From Snowella sp. (GTDB lineage Bacteria > Cyanobacteriota > Cyanobacteriia > Cyanobacteriales > Microcystaceae), in assembly GCA_003249095.1 (NCBI GenBank), contig QBMS01000014.1, positions 1-49,915 on the forward strand: a stretch of DNA of 49,915 nt, in the 5' to 3' direction. The notes under the pieces were generated by a model. The model had not been told where the DNA came from. It saw nothing but the letters and a program-made list of their open reading frames with translations, and did not search any database. Below, piece after piece: positions 9,319 through 17,233 of this stretch; position 1 is the stretch's first letter; each line of letters opens with the position of its first letter. Position numbers and translations under genes: made by a program.

Positions 9319-11571
9319 TTATTCCTCATCCCAATCAGTATTTTGAGAAGCAACGCCACTACTAACGGTTATGAGATCAATTTGTTGGCGGTAATAATCG
9401 ACACTTTTAATCTGAACATCGACCTCATTTCCTAATCGGTAAGCTGTGCGATTTTTGCGTCCGACCAAGCAACTATGGCGAGCGCGATATTCATACCAAT
9501 CATCTTTTAGGGAACTCACATGAACTAATCCTTCTACTAATAAATCCTCAATTTCTACAAAGAAACCATAGGATTGAACGCCTGTAATTAAACCCCGAAA
9601 GATTTGTCCCGTACGTTCTTTCATTTTTTCGGATTTTTTAAGACCCGCCAAGTCTTTTTCGGCATCTTCGGCTAGTTTTGAGCGGTCGTTGAGGGGGGAC
9701 ATCAACAGATGAAAATCTTCAATTAAGGCTTCATGAATCGCAGGCGGTAAGACATTCCAATTAATTTGACCGTGACAATCCAAATTATTGAGATTGACCC
9801 CTATTTTATTTTGTTTGGTGCGGCGATCGCGTCCTTCAGAGAGGACTAATTTCAAGACCCGTTGAATGAGTAAATCGGCGTAACGCTGACCTGGGGAGAT
9901 GAAATGGGCGTAACCGTCACTGTAGGCAAGACCAAAGTGGGGGGCGGGATGGGTACTGTATTTTTCGCCCTTTAACGTGCCTTCGAGTAGGTGATTAAGA
10001 ATACGGGAAGAGTCGGATTTTGCAAAGGCCTGGGTCAGATTGGCATAATCCTGGGGTTTGAGATCCGCTTCCGTATCCACCGTAACTTCTAACTTGAGAT
10101 TAGCCGCGAGTTTTAAAAGATCCGTGAGGTCTTCCCCATCAGGGGCGGACTGAGTGCAAAAAATACTGGGGACTTGCAACGCAACCAGATGATCCGCGAT
10201 CGCCTTACCCATCAAAACAATTAATTCCGTCAACAAAGCCCGAATCGGCAGAGCTTCGGAAACCAACACAACTCCCGAACGCCCCTCATCCAGAAACGGT
10301 AATTGGGTATCGGATTGAATATTAAAACTCCCCCGTTGTAAGCGTTGACTCTTGACGAGAGGACTGAAAGTAAAAAAGAGTTGATTCAATTTTTCAACCA
10401 AATCTTCTAGCTCATTCGGCACATTTTCGGGTTCTGATAAAAGCGTTTGTACCTGGGCGAAATTTAACTGATGGTCAACTTTAATCAAACTGGAATGGTA
10501 TTCAAAGCCGACGATTTTAGCATTGACATCTAAGGAAACAAAGAAAGACAGAGCCAGACGGTCTTCTCCTGGAACCAGGGAACAACGCTGAGTAATGGCT
10601 TCAGGAAATAAAGGAGATACTTTTTCCCCTAAATAAACCGAAGTTCCTCGTTTTTTCGCGGCTTTTTCTAAAGGGCTATTCGGTAAAACATAATGGGCGA
10701 CATCGGTGACATGGATTCCGAATTGCCATCTTTTTTCGATTTTTTCAAGGGTAAAAGCCGTTTCAATGAAGGGTAAATTTTCCCTCGGTATATCATCAGT
10801 AAAGGTAAACGTCAGGAGTCCGCGCAGGTCTTGACGATTTTTCAGTTCGGATTCATCGAAGGTCGGGGGTAAATTTTCGGCGGCTTGCAGGACTTCTGGT
10901 TTCCAACTTTGGGGCAGGTCATGTTTACAGGAGACAATATCCGTATCGGCGGCGGCTTCTGCATCACTGCCAAGGATTTTGGTCACTTCACCGAGGGGCG
11001 GATTGGTTCCGATGGGATAGCGGAGGACGGAAACATGAACGAGATGATCGATCGCACTGGCTAAATCCTGATCATTTTCTAAAAGATTTAATTCAAATAA
11101 AAGTCGGTCATCCAACGGCACAGCCCGAAATTTGTCATCTTCCAATTTAACTTGCGCCAAGAGAGAGGGATTGGCCCGTTCTAGGATTAATCGTACTGCC
11201 CCTTCAGGAGAACGTCGTCGGGTTCCTTCTTTAATCACTTTGACTAAAACGCGATCGCCATTCCAAGCATTGCCTAGCTGGGTTTCTCGGACATAAATAT
11301 CATCGGCATCTTCCACATCCTGAATCGCAAAACAGAAGCCCTTACTCGAACAACGGAGTTTGGCTTCAACAACATTTTCTTCTACGACTCGTCGATATTT
11401 CCCCCGTTCTTTTTCTAAAATACCGACTCGCTCTAGGGCATCTAAGACAATTTGCAGTTTTTCCAGGGATTCTTCATCCTCTTCGCAACCCAGTTTTTTT
11501 TCTAAAACTTTTCCTGCGATTAATTTATCATCCGAAAAGTGGGAAAGGAGTGTAGCGATTGAAAATTCCAT
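9319..11571 (-). CDS. zam: Zam: RNB-family protein with degenerate active site
   Basis: This 750-residue protein has the order of an RNase II/R protein: N-terminal winged-helix and cold-shock-like regions, an RNB domain from about residue 245, and a C-terminal S1 domain (GQIFRGLITGVQSYGFFVEI, about 640-735). In active RNase R the motif after RxDLR contains four catalytic aspartates in a TIDGEDARDFDDA-like stretch. Here RQDLRGLLTFTF is followed by TDDIPRENLPFIETAFT, so that pattern is lost. Published work on cyanobacterial Zam (acetazolamide resistance, phycobilisome and photosystem phenotypes, redox-active cysteines) describes exactly such degeneracy, and this protein also has several cysteines, for example NLDCHG and RHSCLVG. 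Catalytic RNase activity is doubtful. Confidence 0.82.
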   Translation of the reverse strand: MEFSIATLLSHFSDDKLIAGKVLEKKLGCEEDEESLEKLQIVLDALERVGILEKERGKYRRVVEENVVEAKLRCSSKGFCFAIQDVEDADDIYVRETQLGNAWNGDRVLVKVIKEGTRRRSPEGAVRLILERANPSLLAQVKLEDDKFRAVPLDDRLLFELNLLENDQDLASAIDHLVHVSVLRYPIGTNPPLGEVTKILGSDAEAAADTDIVSCKHDLPQSWKPEVLQAAENLPPTFDESELKNRQDLRGLLTFTFTDDIPRENLPFIETAFTLEKIEKRWQFGIHVTDVAHYVLPNSPLEKAAKKRGTSVYLGEKVSPLFPEAITQRCSLVPGEDRLALSFFVSLDVNAKIVGFEYHSSLIKVDHQLNFAQVQTLLSEPENVPNELEDLVEKLNQLFFTFSPLVKSQRLQRGSFNIQSDTQLPFLDEGRSGVVLVSEALPIRALLTELIVLMGKAIADHLVALQVPSIFCTQSAPDGEDLTDLLKLAANLKLEVTVDTEADLKPQDYANLTQAFAKSDSSRILNHLLEGTLKGEKYSTHPAPHFGLAYSDGYAHFISPGQRYADLLIQRVLKLVLSEGRDRRTKQNKIGVNLNNLDCHGQINWNVLPPAIHEALIEDFHLLMSPLNDRSKLAEDAEKDLAGLKKSEKMKERTGQIFRGLITGVQSYGFFVEIEDLLVEGLVHVSSLKDDWYEYRARHSCLVGRKNRTAYRLGNEVDVQIKSVDYYRQQIDLITVSSGVASQNTDWDEE

Positions 11572-11627
11572 GAATAGTGATCCTTAAATAATGTGTAGCA
11601 GTTAAAAAAAGAGAGGACTGATGAGGG

Positions 11628-11822
11628 TTTCAGAAAAGCGTTCTTTTCCTCTAAACCCCGTCTAGTTTGAGAACTAACGTTTTTCGCCCCCAGTTCCCCA
11701 ACTTTGGGGAGAGTTTACAACTTTTCTGAGTTCAAAGTTTCCCAGAATTGGAGGATTTAGGGGGTGATCTTCACAGCTACGGGTTTCAATTTAGACGCGG
11801 TTTATCTAGCTTTTCAGACATG
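11628..11822. mobile_element. MITE-like element with imperfect terminal inverted repeats
   Basis: The left end TTTCAGAAAAGC (from 11628) and TAAACCCCGTCTA (11652-11664) face TAGACGCGGTTTA (11792-11804) and GCTTTTCAGACA, whose complement is TGTCTGAAAAGC. The inner arms match at 12 of 13 bases, the outer arms at about 10 of 12. The interior holds CCCCAACTTTGGGG (11696-11709) and a stretch around 11744 (CCCAGAATTGGAGGATTTAGGGGG) resembling a very common cyanobacterial intergenic repeat. There is no coding capacity. It looks like an aged non-autonomous element. Confidence 0.45.
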
Positions 11823-11904
11823 AAATTTTAAAGAATTGCCTGATGCAGAAGAAGAAATAACACTAATCTGATAAAGCGGTTATGACCAATGAATTAAACC
11901 CGCG

Positions 11905-12145
11905 AGAATTTCTAGGTTGACGATGAGGGTGTCCCTAGAAAACTAGGCGTAAGCATGAACGAAGGGTTGCAATTAACAAGGTTGGGGAGAAAAAACTCTC
12001 TTCATCTCTTCGGACTTTAAGAAAGATTGCAGCTTTCGGTAGCAAGCGACTCTCGGTGAGGTTGACGATTGTTTCTATAGGTAATAAAACCTAAGATGGA
12101 CAGTCGATTCTAAAGATATTCTTGGGATATTCTTTAGATTTAACT
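11905..12145 (+). ncRNA. Candidate structured RNA of unknown class
   Basis: This part of an 820-base gene-free gap carries several clear inverted repeats. TTTCTAGG (11909-11916) can pair with CCTAGAAA (11934-11941), but CCTAG can instead pair with CTAGG (11943-11947) across AAAA, giving two exclusive folds. GATTGT (12067-12072) pairs with ACAGTC (12100-12105), enclosing TAGGT/ACCTA. TCTAAAGATAT (12109-12119) pairs with ATATTCTTTAGA (12127-12138) with one bulge, then a T-rich stretch. AGGTTGACGAT occurs twice (11914, 12059). I tried tmRNA, RNase P RNA and common riboswitch cores and recognised none; 6S RNA cannot be excluded. The strand is presumed. Confidence 0.4.
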
Positions 12146-12408
12146 TTATATTGTACCAATCTAATGGCCTTTATCGTGAATGTCGAAGGGACTATTTTTG
12201 AGATGAGAGGGATATTTGACAAGCTAAAAGAGATCGCCGAAATGGCAATAACTCTTTAGGAATTTGCCAAAACAGTCCCCAAAAAACTAAACTAAGTGTC
12301 GAAAGCAAAGTTTTCTCTGCTAGGATCGAATCACGACTCAATAATAGAAAAAACTCGGTCAGGTCTCTATTTACCGCTATTTATTCCGATTAAATTTAAA
12401 ATTTTGTT

Positions 12409-13356
12409 ATGTTGAATCAATTTCGTCTCCATTATCCCCAGGGCAGTCTCACCAGTGAATTAGTAATGATTGATCACGGTCTTTATATTGTGCGATCGCG
12501 GGTAGAAGTGGGAGAGGTAACCCTGGCAACGGGATTGGCAGCAGCGACAACGGTGGAGAGCGCGGAAGATCAAGCCCGACTCCGAGCCTTAGCCCTGTTG
12601 AATTTTGATAGCAAGCCCTCAGCAGAAATTAAGCCCGCCCCCATTGCGCCGACTAAGGATCATAAAACCGCGATCGCGAGTGAACCTGTTGCCGTCAAAG
12701 AAAAATTAATCGAAGAAGTCCATCCCGTCCCGATTCCTAAAGTCGTTAAAACAAAAAAAGCCCCTACGCCCCCTTTACCCGTAGAAGTTGAAACCGTTGC
12801 CGTAAAAACCGAGCAATCTCCCCCTATCTCCCCGCCCGAAGTTTCCCCCATTCCTGAACCTTCCCCAGTAACCCAAACTCCTATTCCCGAAAATATTCCC
12901 GAACAAGTTCCTGAATTAATCCTCTCAGAACCCGTTGAACCAGAAATTGAATATCCTGCCGAAGAGTTTGTTGAAATTCCCCCGATTCCACCCGCATTAA
13001 CCGAGCAGAATGGAAAAGCTCCCCTGCTGGAGTTGACTGAGACGAATGGCGGTCACGAATCTCCCTTACCCTTGGAAACTCTACCGCTTTTGGATAATGT
13101 GATGGTGTCCCAAGCTCCAGAAATAGGAGTTGAGCAACCCGCTCCTACTGCCTTAGATACCAGTGAACCTATTGATTTTTCCGAAGTGATTGCCCGTAGC
13201 AATGTGGAACTCAAGCGACTCAACTGGACACAGGAACACGGCAAAAATTATCTGCTCCAAACCTACGGCAAGCGATCGCGTCAACTGCTTTCGGATGAAG
13301 AATTAATCGAATTTCTCCAGTATCTAGAAAGTCAACCCACGCCTCCTTCTGCTTAA
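12409..13356 (+). CDS. Proline/glutamate-rich cyanobacterial protein
   Basis: The 315-residue protein has a compact N-terminal domain (residues 1-68, containing GSLTSELVMIDHGLYIVRSR and SAEDQARLRALALL), a long low-complexity middle rich in P, E, V and T (about 70-260), and a conserved-looking C-terminal helical segment (RLNWTQEHGKNYLLQTYGKR, then SDEELIEFLQYLE). The two folded ends joined by a flexible linker suggest an adaptor. No function is known to me. The long non-coding region in front of it may be its leader or a separate RNA. It ends 63 bases before ispH. Confidence 0.7.
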   Translation: MLNQFRLHYPQGSLTSELVMIDHGLYIVRSRVEVGEVTLATGLAAATTVESAEDQARLRALALLNFDSKPSAEIKPAPIAPTKDHKTAIASEPVAVKEKLIEEVHPVPIPKVVKTKKAPTPPLPVEVETVAVKTEQSPPISPPEVSPIPEPSPVTQTPIPENIPEQVPELILSEPVEPEIEYPAEEFVEIPPIPPALTEQNGKAPLLELTETNGGHESPLPLETLPLLDNVMVSQAPEIGVEQPAPTALDTSEPIDFSEVIARSNVELKRLNWTQEHGKNYLLQTYGKRSRQLLSDEELIEFLQYLESQPTPPSA

Positions 13357-13419
13357 AGTCACAAACCTTCTACAATAGGGAAAGTTTGAGAAAAAAGCTT
13401 AACCAATCACGAAAACTCT

Positions 13420-14637
13420 ATGGATACCAAAGCCTTTAAGCGATCGCTACAACAGTCGGAAAACTATCACCGCAGAAGTTTGGGCCACGCGGCAGAAGTC
13501 ATGGAAGTGATGGATTCCGAGTATCAAAGCCAACTCATTCAAGAAATTCGCCAAAATAATTACCGACTCCAACGGGGTAATGTGACCATCCGACTCGCTG
13601 AAGCCTTTGGTTTTTGTTGGGGCGTAGAACGGGCAGTGGCCATGGCCTATGAAACTCGACAGCATTTTCCCCAGGAACGGATTTGGATTACCAACGAAAT
13701 TATCCATAATCCCTCCGTTAATCAAAGACTCCGAGAAATGGACGTGAACTTTATTCCCGCGATCGCAGGGGAAAAAGATTTTAGTCAGATTGACACAGGA
13801 GATGTGGTCATTCTGCCCGCCTTTGGAGCGAGTGTTTTAGAAATGCAAATACTCGATGAAAAAGGTTGCAAGATTGTTGATACTACCTGTCCTTGGGTTT
13901 CTAAGGTTTGGAACTCCGTCGAAAAACATAAAAAACGCCAATATACTTCTATTATTCACGGTAAATATGCCCACGAAGAAACGATCGCCACAAGTTCCTT
14001 TGCGGGTATTTATTTAGTTGTCTTAAATCTAGAACAGGCGAATTATGTGAGTCGTTACATCCTGGAAGGGGGTAACAGAACTGAGTTTTTAGAAAAATTC
14101 AAAAATGCCCATTCGGTCGGATTTGATCCCGACAAAGATTTAGACTGTATCGGCATTGCGAATCAAACCACCATGCTAAAAAGTGAAACCGAACAAATTG
14201 GTAAACTTTTTGAAAAAACTATGTTACAAAAATATGGCCCGACGGCTTTAAATGATCATTTCATGAGCTTTAATACCATCTGTGATGCAACCCAGGAACG
14301 TCAAGATGCCATGTTTGATTTAGTCAAAGAAAACCTGTCTTTAATGGTCGTGATTGGTGGGTATAATTCCTCAAACACTACCCATTTGCAAGAAATTTCA
14401 GTCGAACACAACATTCCTTCCTATCATATTGATAGTGCCAGCCGCATTGGGCCAGGCAATCGGGTCGAACACAAACCCCTAGACAAAGAGTTAGAAGTCG
14501 TTGAAAACTGGTTACCAGAAGGAGAAATCTGTGTAGGAGTGACTTCTGGAGCTTCGACCCCCGATAAAGTGGTAGAAGAAGTGATGGAAAAGATTTTTGC
14601 CATTAAAGCGGTTAATTCCCTGGTTAATCATGGCTAG
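13420..14637 (+). CDS. ispH: 4-hydroxy-3-methylbut-2-enyl diphosphate reductase
   Basis: This 405-residue enzyme catalyses the last step of the MEP pathway, reducing HMBPP to IPP and DMAPP with a [4Fe-4S] cluster; the products feed carotenoid, phytol and quinone synthesis. The three cluster cysteines are visible in [11 protein letters not shown] (C66), [12 protein letters not shown] and [11 protein letters not shown]. The N-terminal extension of about 55 residues ([17 protein letters not shown]) is typical of cyanobacterial and plastid IspH. The ATG is the only reasonable start. A small membrane protein gene follows 30 bases downstream. Confidence 0.97.
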   Translation: MDTKAFKRSLQQSENYHRRSLGHAAEVMEVMDSEYQSQLIQEIRQNNYRLQRGNVTIRLAEAFGFCWGVERAVAMAYETRQHFPQERIWITNEIIHNPSVNQRLREMDVNFIPAIAGEKDFSQIDTGDVVILPAFGASVLEMQILDEKGCKIVDTTCPWVSKVWNSVEKHKKRQYTSIIHGKYAHEETIATSSFAGIYLVVLNLEQANYVSRYILEGGNRTEFLEKFKNAHSVGFDPDKDLDCIGIANQTTMLKSETEQIGKLFEKTMLQKYGPTALNDHFMSFNTICDATQERQDAMFDLVKENLSLMVVIGGYNSSNTTHLQEISVEHNIPSYHIDSASRIGPGNRVEHKPLDKELEVVENWLPEGEICVGVTSGASTPDKVVEEVMEKIFAIKAVNSLVNHG

Positions 14638-14667
14638 TATCTATAATTCTAGAGAGCGATTTGACCT

Positions 14668-14850
14668 ATGAAAAATTCCCTTGGCTTAACCCTTAAAGTC
14701 TTGGGGATTTCCCTAATTCTTTCCTGTATTCTGAAGTATATCGGCCCTGGGTTAGCCTTAGAGCCGACCACTTTAAATGGGTTAATCGGGATTAGTTTAA
14801 CGCCTATGGCGATCGCGATTTTCTTATTTTACAAATCTCAAGTGGATTAA
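14668..14850 (+). CDS. Small two-helix membrane protein
   Basis: This 60-residue protein has two hydrophobic segments, GLTLKVLGISLILSCILKYI and GLIGISLTPMAIAIFLFY, separated by a short loop (GPGLALEPTT). It lies 30 bases after ispH on the same strand and 65 bases before the AI-2E transporter, so it may be co-transcribed with either. Its size and composition are consistent with a real gene, and similar small proteins are conserved in cyanobacteria. No function is known to me. Confidence 0.65.
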   Translation: MKNSLGLTLKVLGISLILSCILKYIGPGLALEPTTLNGLIGISLTPMAIAIFLFYKSQVD

Positions 14851-14915
14851 TAAATGTCCCTAGATTAAGGGAAAATAGATTAATTATGAATTTAAGATAA
14901 TTGGGAGGTCAGGGT

Positions 14916-16016
14916 TTGAAGTTTTCCCAATGGCTCGGCTTTATTGGTTTTATTTTATGTTTGTTAGTATTATGGCAAATCCGACAATTATTACTCTTAT
15001 TATTTGCCGCTATTGTTGTTGCCAATGCACTCAATCATCTAGCTAACTGGTTCCAATCCAAACGGATTAAACGGGGATACGCGATCGCCCTTTCGGTGAG
15101 TTTATTAATTAGTTCCCTGATAATTTTTGGCTGGTTAATTATTCCCCCTTTTATCCCCCAATTTCAGGAATTATTAACCCTCATGCCTAGGGGAATTGAG
15201 CGTTTGATCACTTGGCTAAGAACCAATGCTTCGACCATTGACCCCCAACTGATCCATGCCCTGCCCAATCTTCAGCAACTTACCCAACAATTACAACCTG
15301 TGATCAATCAGATTGCGGGCCAAGGTCTGAATATTTTCTACAGCACGCTAGGGCTACCCCTAACGCTGTTATTGCTCTTTGTTTTAAGTTTGATGCTATT
15401 AGTCGATCCCCATCCCTATCGCCAGGGTTTTATTCGTCTTTTTCCGTCTTTCTACCGATCGCGAATAGATTATATCCTCGTTCTCTGTGAAGAGTCCTTA
15501 GAAAATTGGTTAATTAGCATTTTATTTCGCATGGGGACGATCGCCCTGGGTAGCTTCATTGGACTACTCATTCTAGGTATTCCTGCGGCCCTTGCTCTAG
15601 CCTTACTCGCAGGATTATTAGCTTTTATCCCCAACATTGGCCCTCTATTAAGCGTCATTCCCCCAATGGCGATTGCCTTGCTCGACACCCCTTGGAAATC
15701 CTTAGCGGTTTTAATCTTATACCTGGTTATACATCAAATTGAAAGTCATATTATTGCCCCCAAAATAATGATTCAACGGTCAAATCTATTGCCAGCAATC
15801 ACTCTTTTGTCTCAATTATTTTTTGCCACTTTTTTTGGATTTTTAGGATTATTTTTGGCTCTTCCCCTCAGTATTGTGGGCCAAGTTTTATTGAAAGAAA
15901 TTTTAATTAAAGATGTTTTGGATAAGATTCAATCCCCCACCTGCTCCTCGATCTTAACCAATATTTCAGAAGAAGACAAATTATCCCCTGATACAACCTC
16001 ATCAGGTTCGCCTTAA
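14916..16016 (+). CDS. AI-2E/PerM-family transporter
   Basis: The protein has 366 residues from a TTG start at 14916. The GGGAGG at 14903-14908 is correctly spaced for that TTG, so the upstream TTG at 14901, which lies against the ribosome site itself, is unlikely. About eight membrane helices in the family order are present, with VLILYLVIHQIESHIIAPKI in the C-terminal part, the hallmark of the UPF0118/AI-2E exporter family. Members export autoinducer-2 or act in Na+/H+ antiport, and the substrate here is unknown. The C-terminal 30 residues are polar and disordered. Confidence 0.85.
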   Translation: MKFSQWLGFIGFILCLLVLWQIRQLLLLLFAAIVVANALNHLANWFQSKRIKRGYAIALSVSLLISSLIIFGWLIIPPFIPQFQELLTLMPRGIERLITWLRTNASTIDPQLIHALPNLQQLTQQLQPVINQIAGQGLNIFYSTLGLPLTLLLLFVLSLMLLVDPHPYRQGFIRLFPSFYRSRIDYILVLCEESLENWLISILFRMGTIALGSFIGLLILGIPAALALALLAGLLAFIPNIGPLLSVIPPMAIALLDTPWKSLAVLILYLVIHQIESHIIAPKIMIQRSNLLPAITLLSQLFFATFFGFLGLFLALPLSIVGQVLLKEILIKDVLDKIQSPTCSSILTNISEEDKLSPDTTSSGSP

Positions 16017-16403
16017 CCAAACCAGTCGTTTTAGCTCTATAGACCCCTCTTTTTTTCTTTTTAGTAAATGATTTTTCCTGACGGTCTCCTACATTTTTCA
16101 CTTAAAAAGACCAAAAAACTGATCCAAGCGGGTCGTCAACCAGGGAATCCGAGACAGAAAACTCCGATGAAACTCGGAAAAAAGACTTAAAAACCCACTT
16201 TATAGCCGCTCTTTTGCCATTAATCTATCTTTAGATAGAGGCGATAGGGTTTAAAATTCTGAAAACTGTGATAAAAAGGTATAATACTCCAAAAACAAGA
16301 GAGTTGAAACTTTTTGGACTTTTAAGCTCTTATCTCTTACGATAAACTTAGGTTCACATTTAGTGCAATCGCTTTTCATACGGTCTGACCGTTTATAATT
16401 TAT
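16017..16403. other. 387-base gap upstream of remA
   Basis: No gene is seen. The gap holds an inverted repeat TCCGAG (16148-16153) / CTCGGA (16173-16178), a TATAAT at 16280-16285 with a weak -35 (TTCTGA), and, next to the remA start, a 13-base palindrome and a second TATAAT described separately. It is AT-rich and probably contains the remA-gmk promoter. Confidence 0.5.
16380..16399 (+). promoter_or_regulatory. Palindrome and TATAAT directly before remA
   Basis: ACGGTC-T-GACCGT (16380-16392) is a perfect inverted repeat ending 11 bases before the ATG, followed by TATAAT at 16394-16399. The gene has no Shine-Dalgarno sequence. The element could be an operator, a small hairpin at the ribosome entry site, or a coincidence. 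Confidence 0.4.
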
Positions 16404-16658
16404 ATGGAAATACAATTGATTAACATTGGCTTCGGAAATATCGTTTCAGCGAATCGAGTCGTTGCGATCGTCAGCCCAGAATCTGCCCCTATCAAGCGAA
16501 TCATTACCGATGCCCGTGAGCGCGGTCAATTGGTTGATGCGACCTATGGTCGTCGTACCAGAGCTGTGATCATTATGGATTCTAGTCACGTTGTCCTATC
16601 TGCTATTCAGCCTGAAACTGTCGCGAATCGTTTCGTTGTTAGTAAAGAATCCGTTTAA
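16404..16658 (+). CDS. remA: RemA-like DNA-binding regulator (DUF370)
   Basis: This 84-residue protein belongs to the DUF370/RemA family. The conserved core is visible: [20 protein letters not shown], then [20 protein letters not shown] and [20 protein letters not shown]. In Bacillus subtilis RemA is an octameric DNA-binding activator of matrix and osmoprotection genes; in cyanobacteria the role is not established. It is followed by gmk after 14 bases, the same neighbour as in many Firmicutes. The pair is almost certainly an operon. Confidence 0.92.
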   Translation: MEIQLINIGFGNIVSANRVVAIVSPESAPIKRIITDARERGQLVDATYGRRTRAVIIMDSSHVVLSAIQPETVANRFVVSKESV

Positions 16659-16672
16659 CCCAGGGAAGGTTC

Positions 16673-17233
16673 ATGTCAATCGGTCAATTAATTGTATTGA
16701 CAGGCCCTAGTGGTGTTGGTAAAGGGACATTGGTGCGGGCATTGTTGGCTCGGCATGGGGAGTTATTTCTCTCTATCTCAGCGACGACCCGCGCTCCCCG
16801 TACAGGAGAAACCGATGGCAAAGATTATTTTTTTGTCAGCCAGGATCGTTTCCAATCCATGATCGCCCAGGATGAACTCTTAGAATGGGCGGAATATGCG
16901 GGAAATTATTACGGGACTCCTCTTTCTGCGGTGGAATCCCAAATTCAGCAGGGCAAAAAAGTTTTGTTGGAAATTGAGGTATTAGGGGCAAGTCAGGTCA
17001 GAAAAACCTATCCCCAGGCATTAAGACTGTTTATTTTGCCGCCTTCGATGGAAGAGTTAGAGGTTCGTCTGAGGGGGCGGGGTTCTGATGCTGATGCCGC
17101 GATCGCCAAACGCCTAGCGAGAGCAAAGGAAGAATTGGCAGTAAGTCATGAATTTGACTATCAGATTGTTAACGATGATTTAGAGACCGCTTTGGACAAA
17201 ATTGAACAGATTTTATTCGGGGCGATCGTATAG
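16673..17233 (+). CDS. gmk: Guanylate kinase
   Basis: This 186-residue enzyme phosphorylates GMP to GDP with ATP, feeding GTP and (p)ppGpp pools. The P-loop LTGPSGVGKGTLVRAL is at about residues 9-24. The GMP-binding region contains SISATTRAPRTGETDGKDY and EWAEYAGNYYGTP, and the lid is REGRG-like (VRLRGRGSDADAAIAKRL). It follows remA by 14 bases. The last 21 bases overlap the 3' end of the opposite-strand kinase gene. Confidence 0.97.
   Translation: MSIGQLIVLTGPSGVGKGTLVRALLARHGELFLSISATTRAPRTGETDGKDYFFVSQDRFQSMIAQDELLEWAEYAGNYYGTPLSAVESQIQQGKKVLLEIEVLGASQVRKTYPQALRLFILPPSMEELEVRLRGRGSDADAAIAKRLARAKEELAVSHEFDYQIVNDDLETALDKIEQILFGAIV

Noticed and set aside
11360..11587. 75-residue serine-rich frame antisense to the start of zam
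   Set aside because: Low-complexity serine/phenylalanine composition is typical of a shadow of a charged coding strand.
11905..12145. Known RNA classes (tmRNA, RNase P RNA, cobalamin, TPP or glutamine riboswitch) for the structured gap
   Set aside because: None of the conserved cores I know was found, so the region is reported only as an unclassified candidate.
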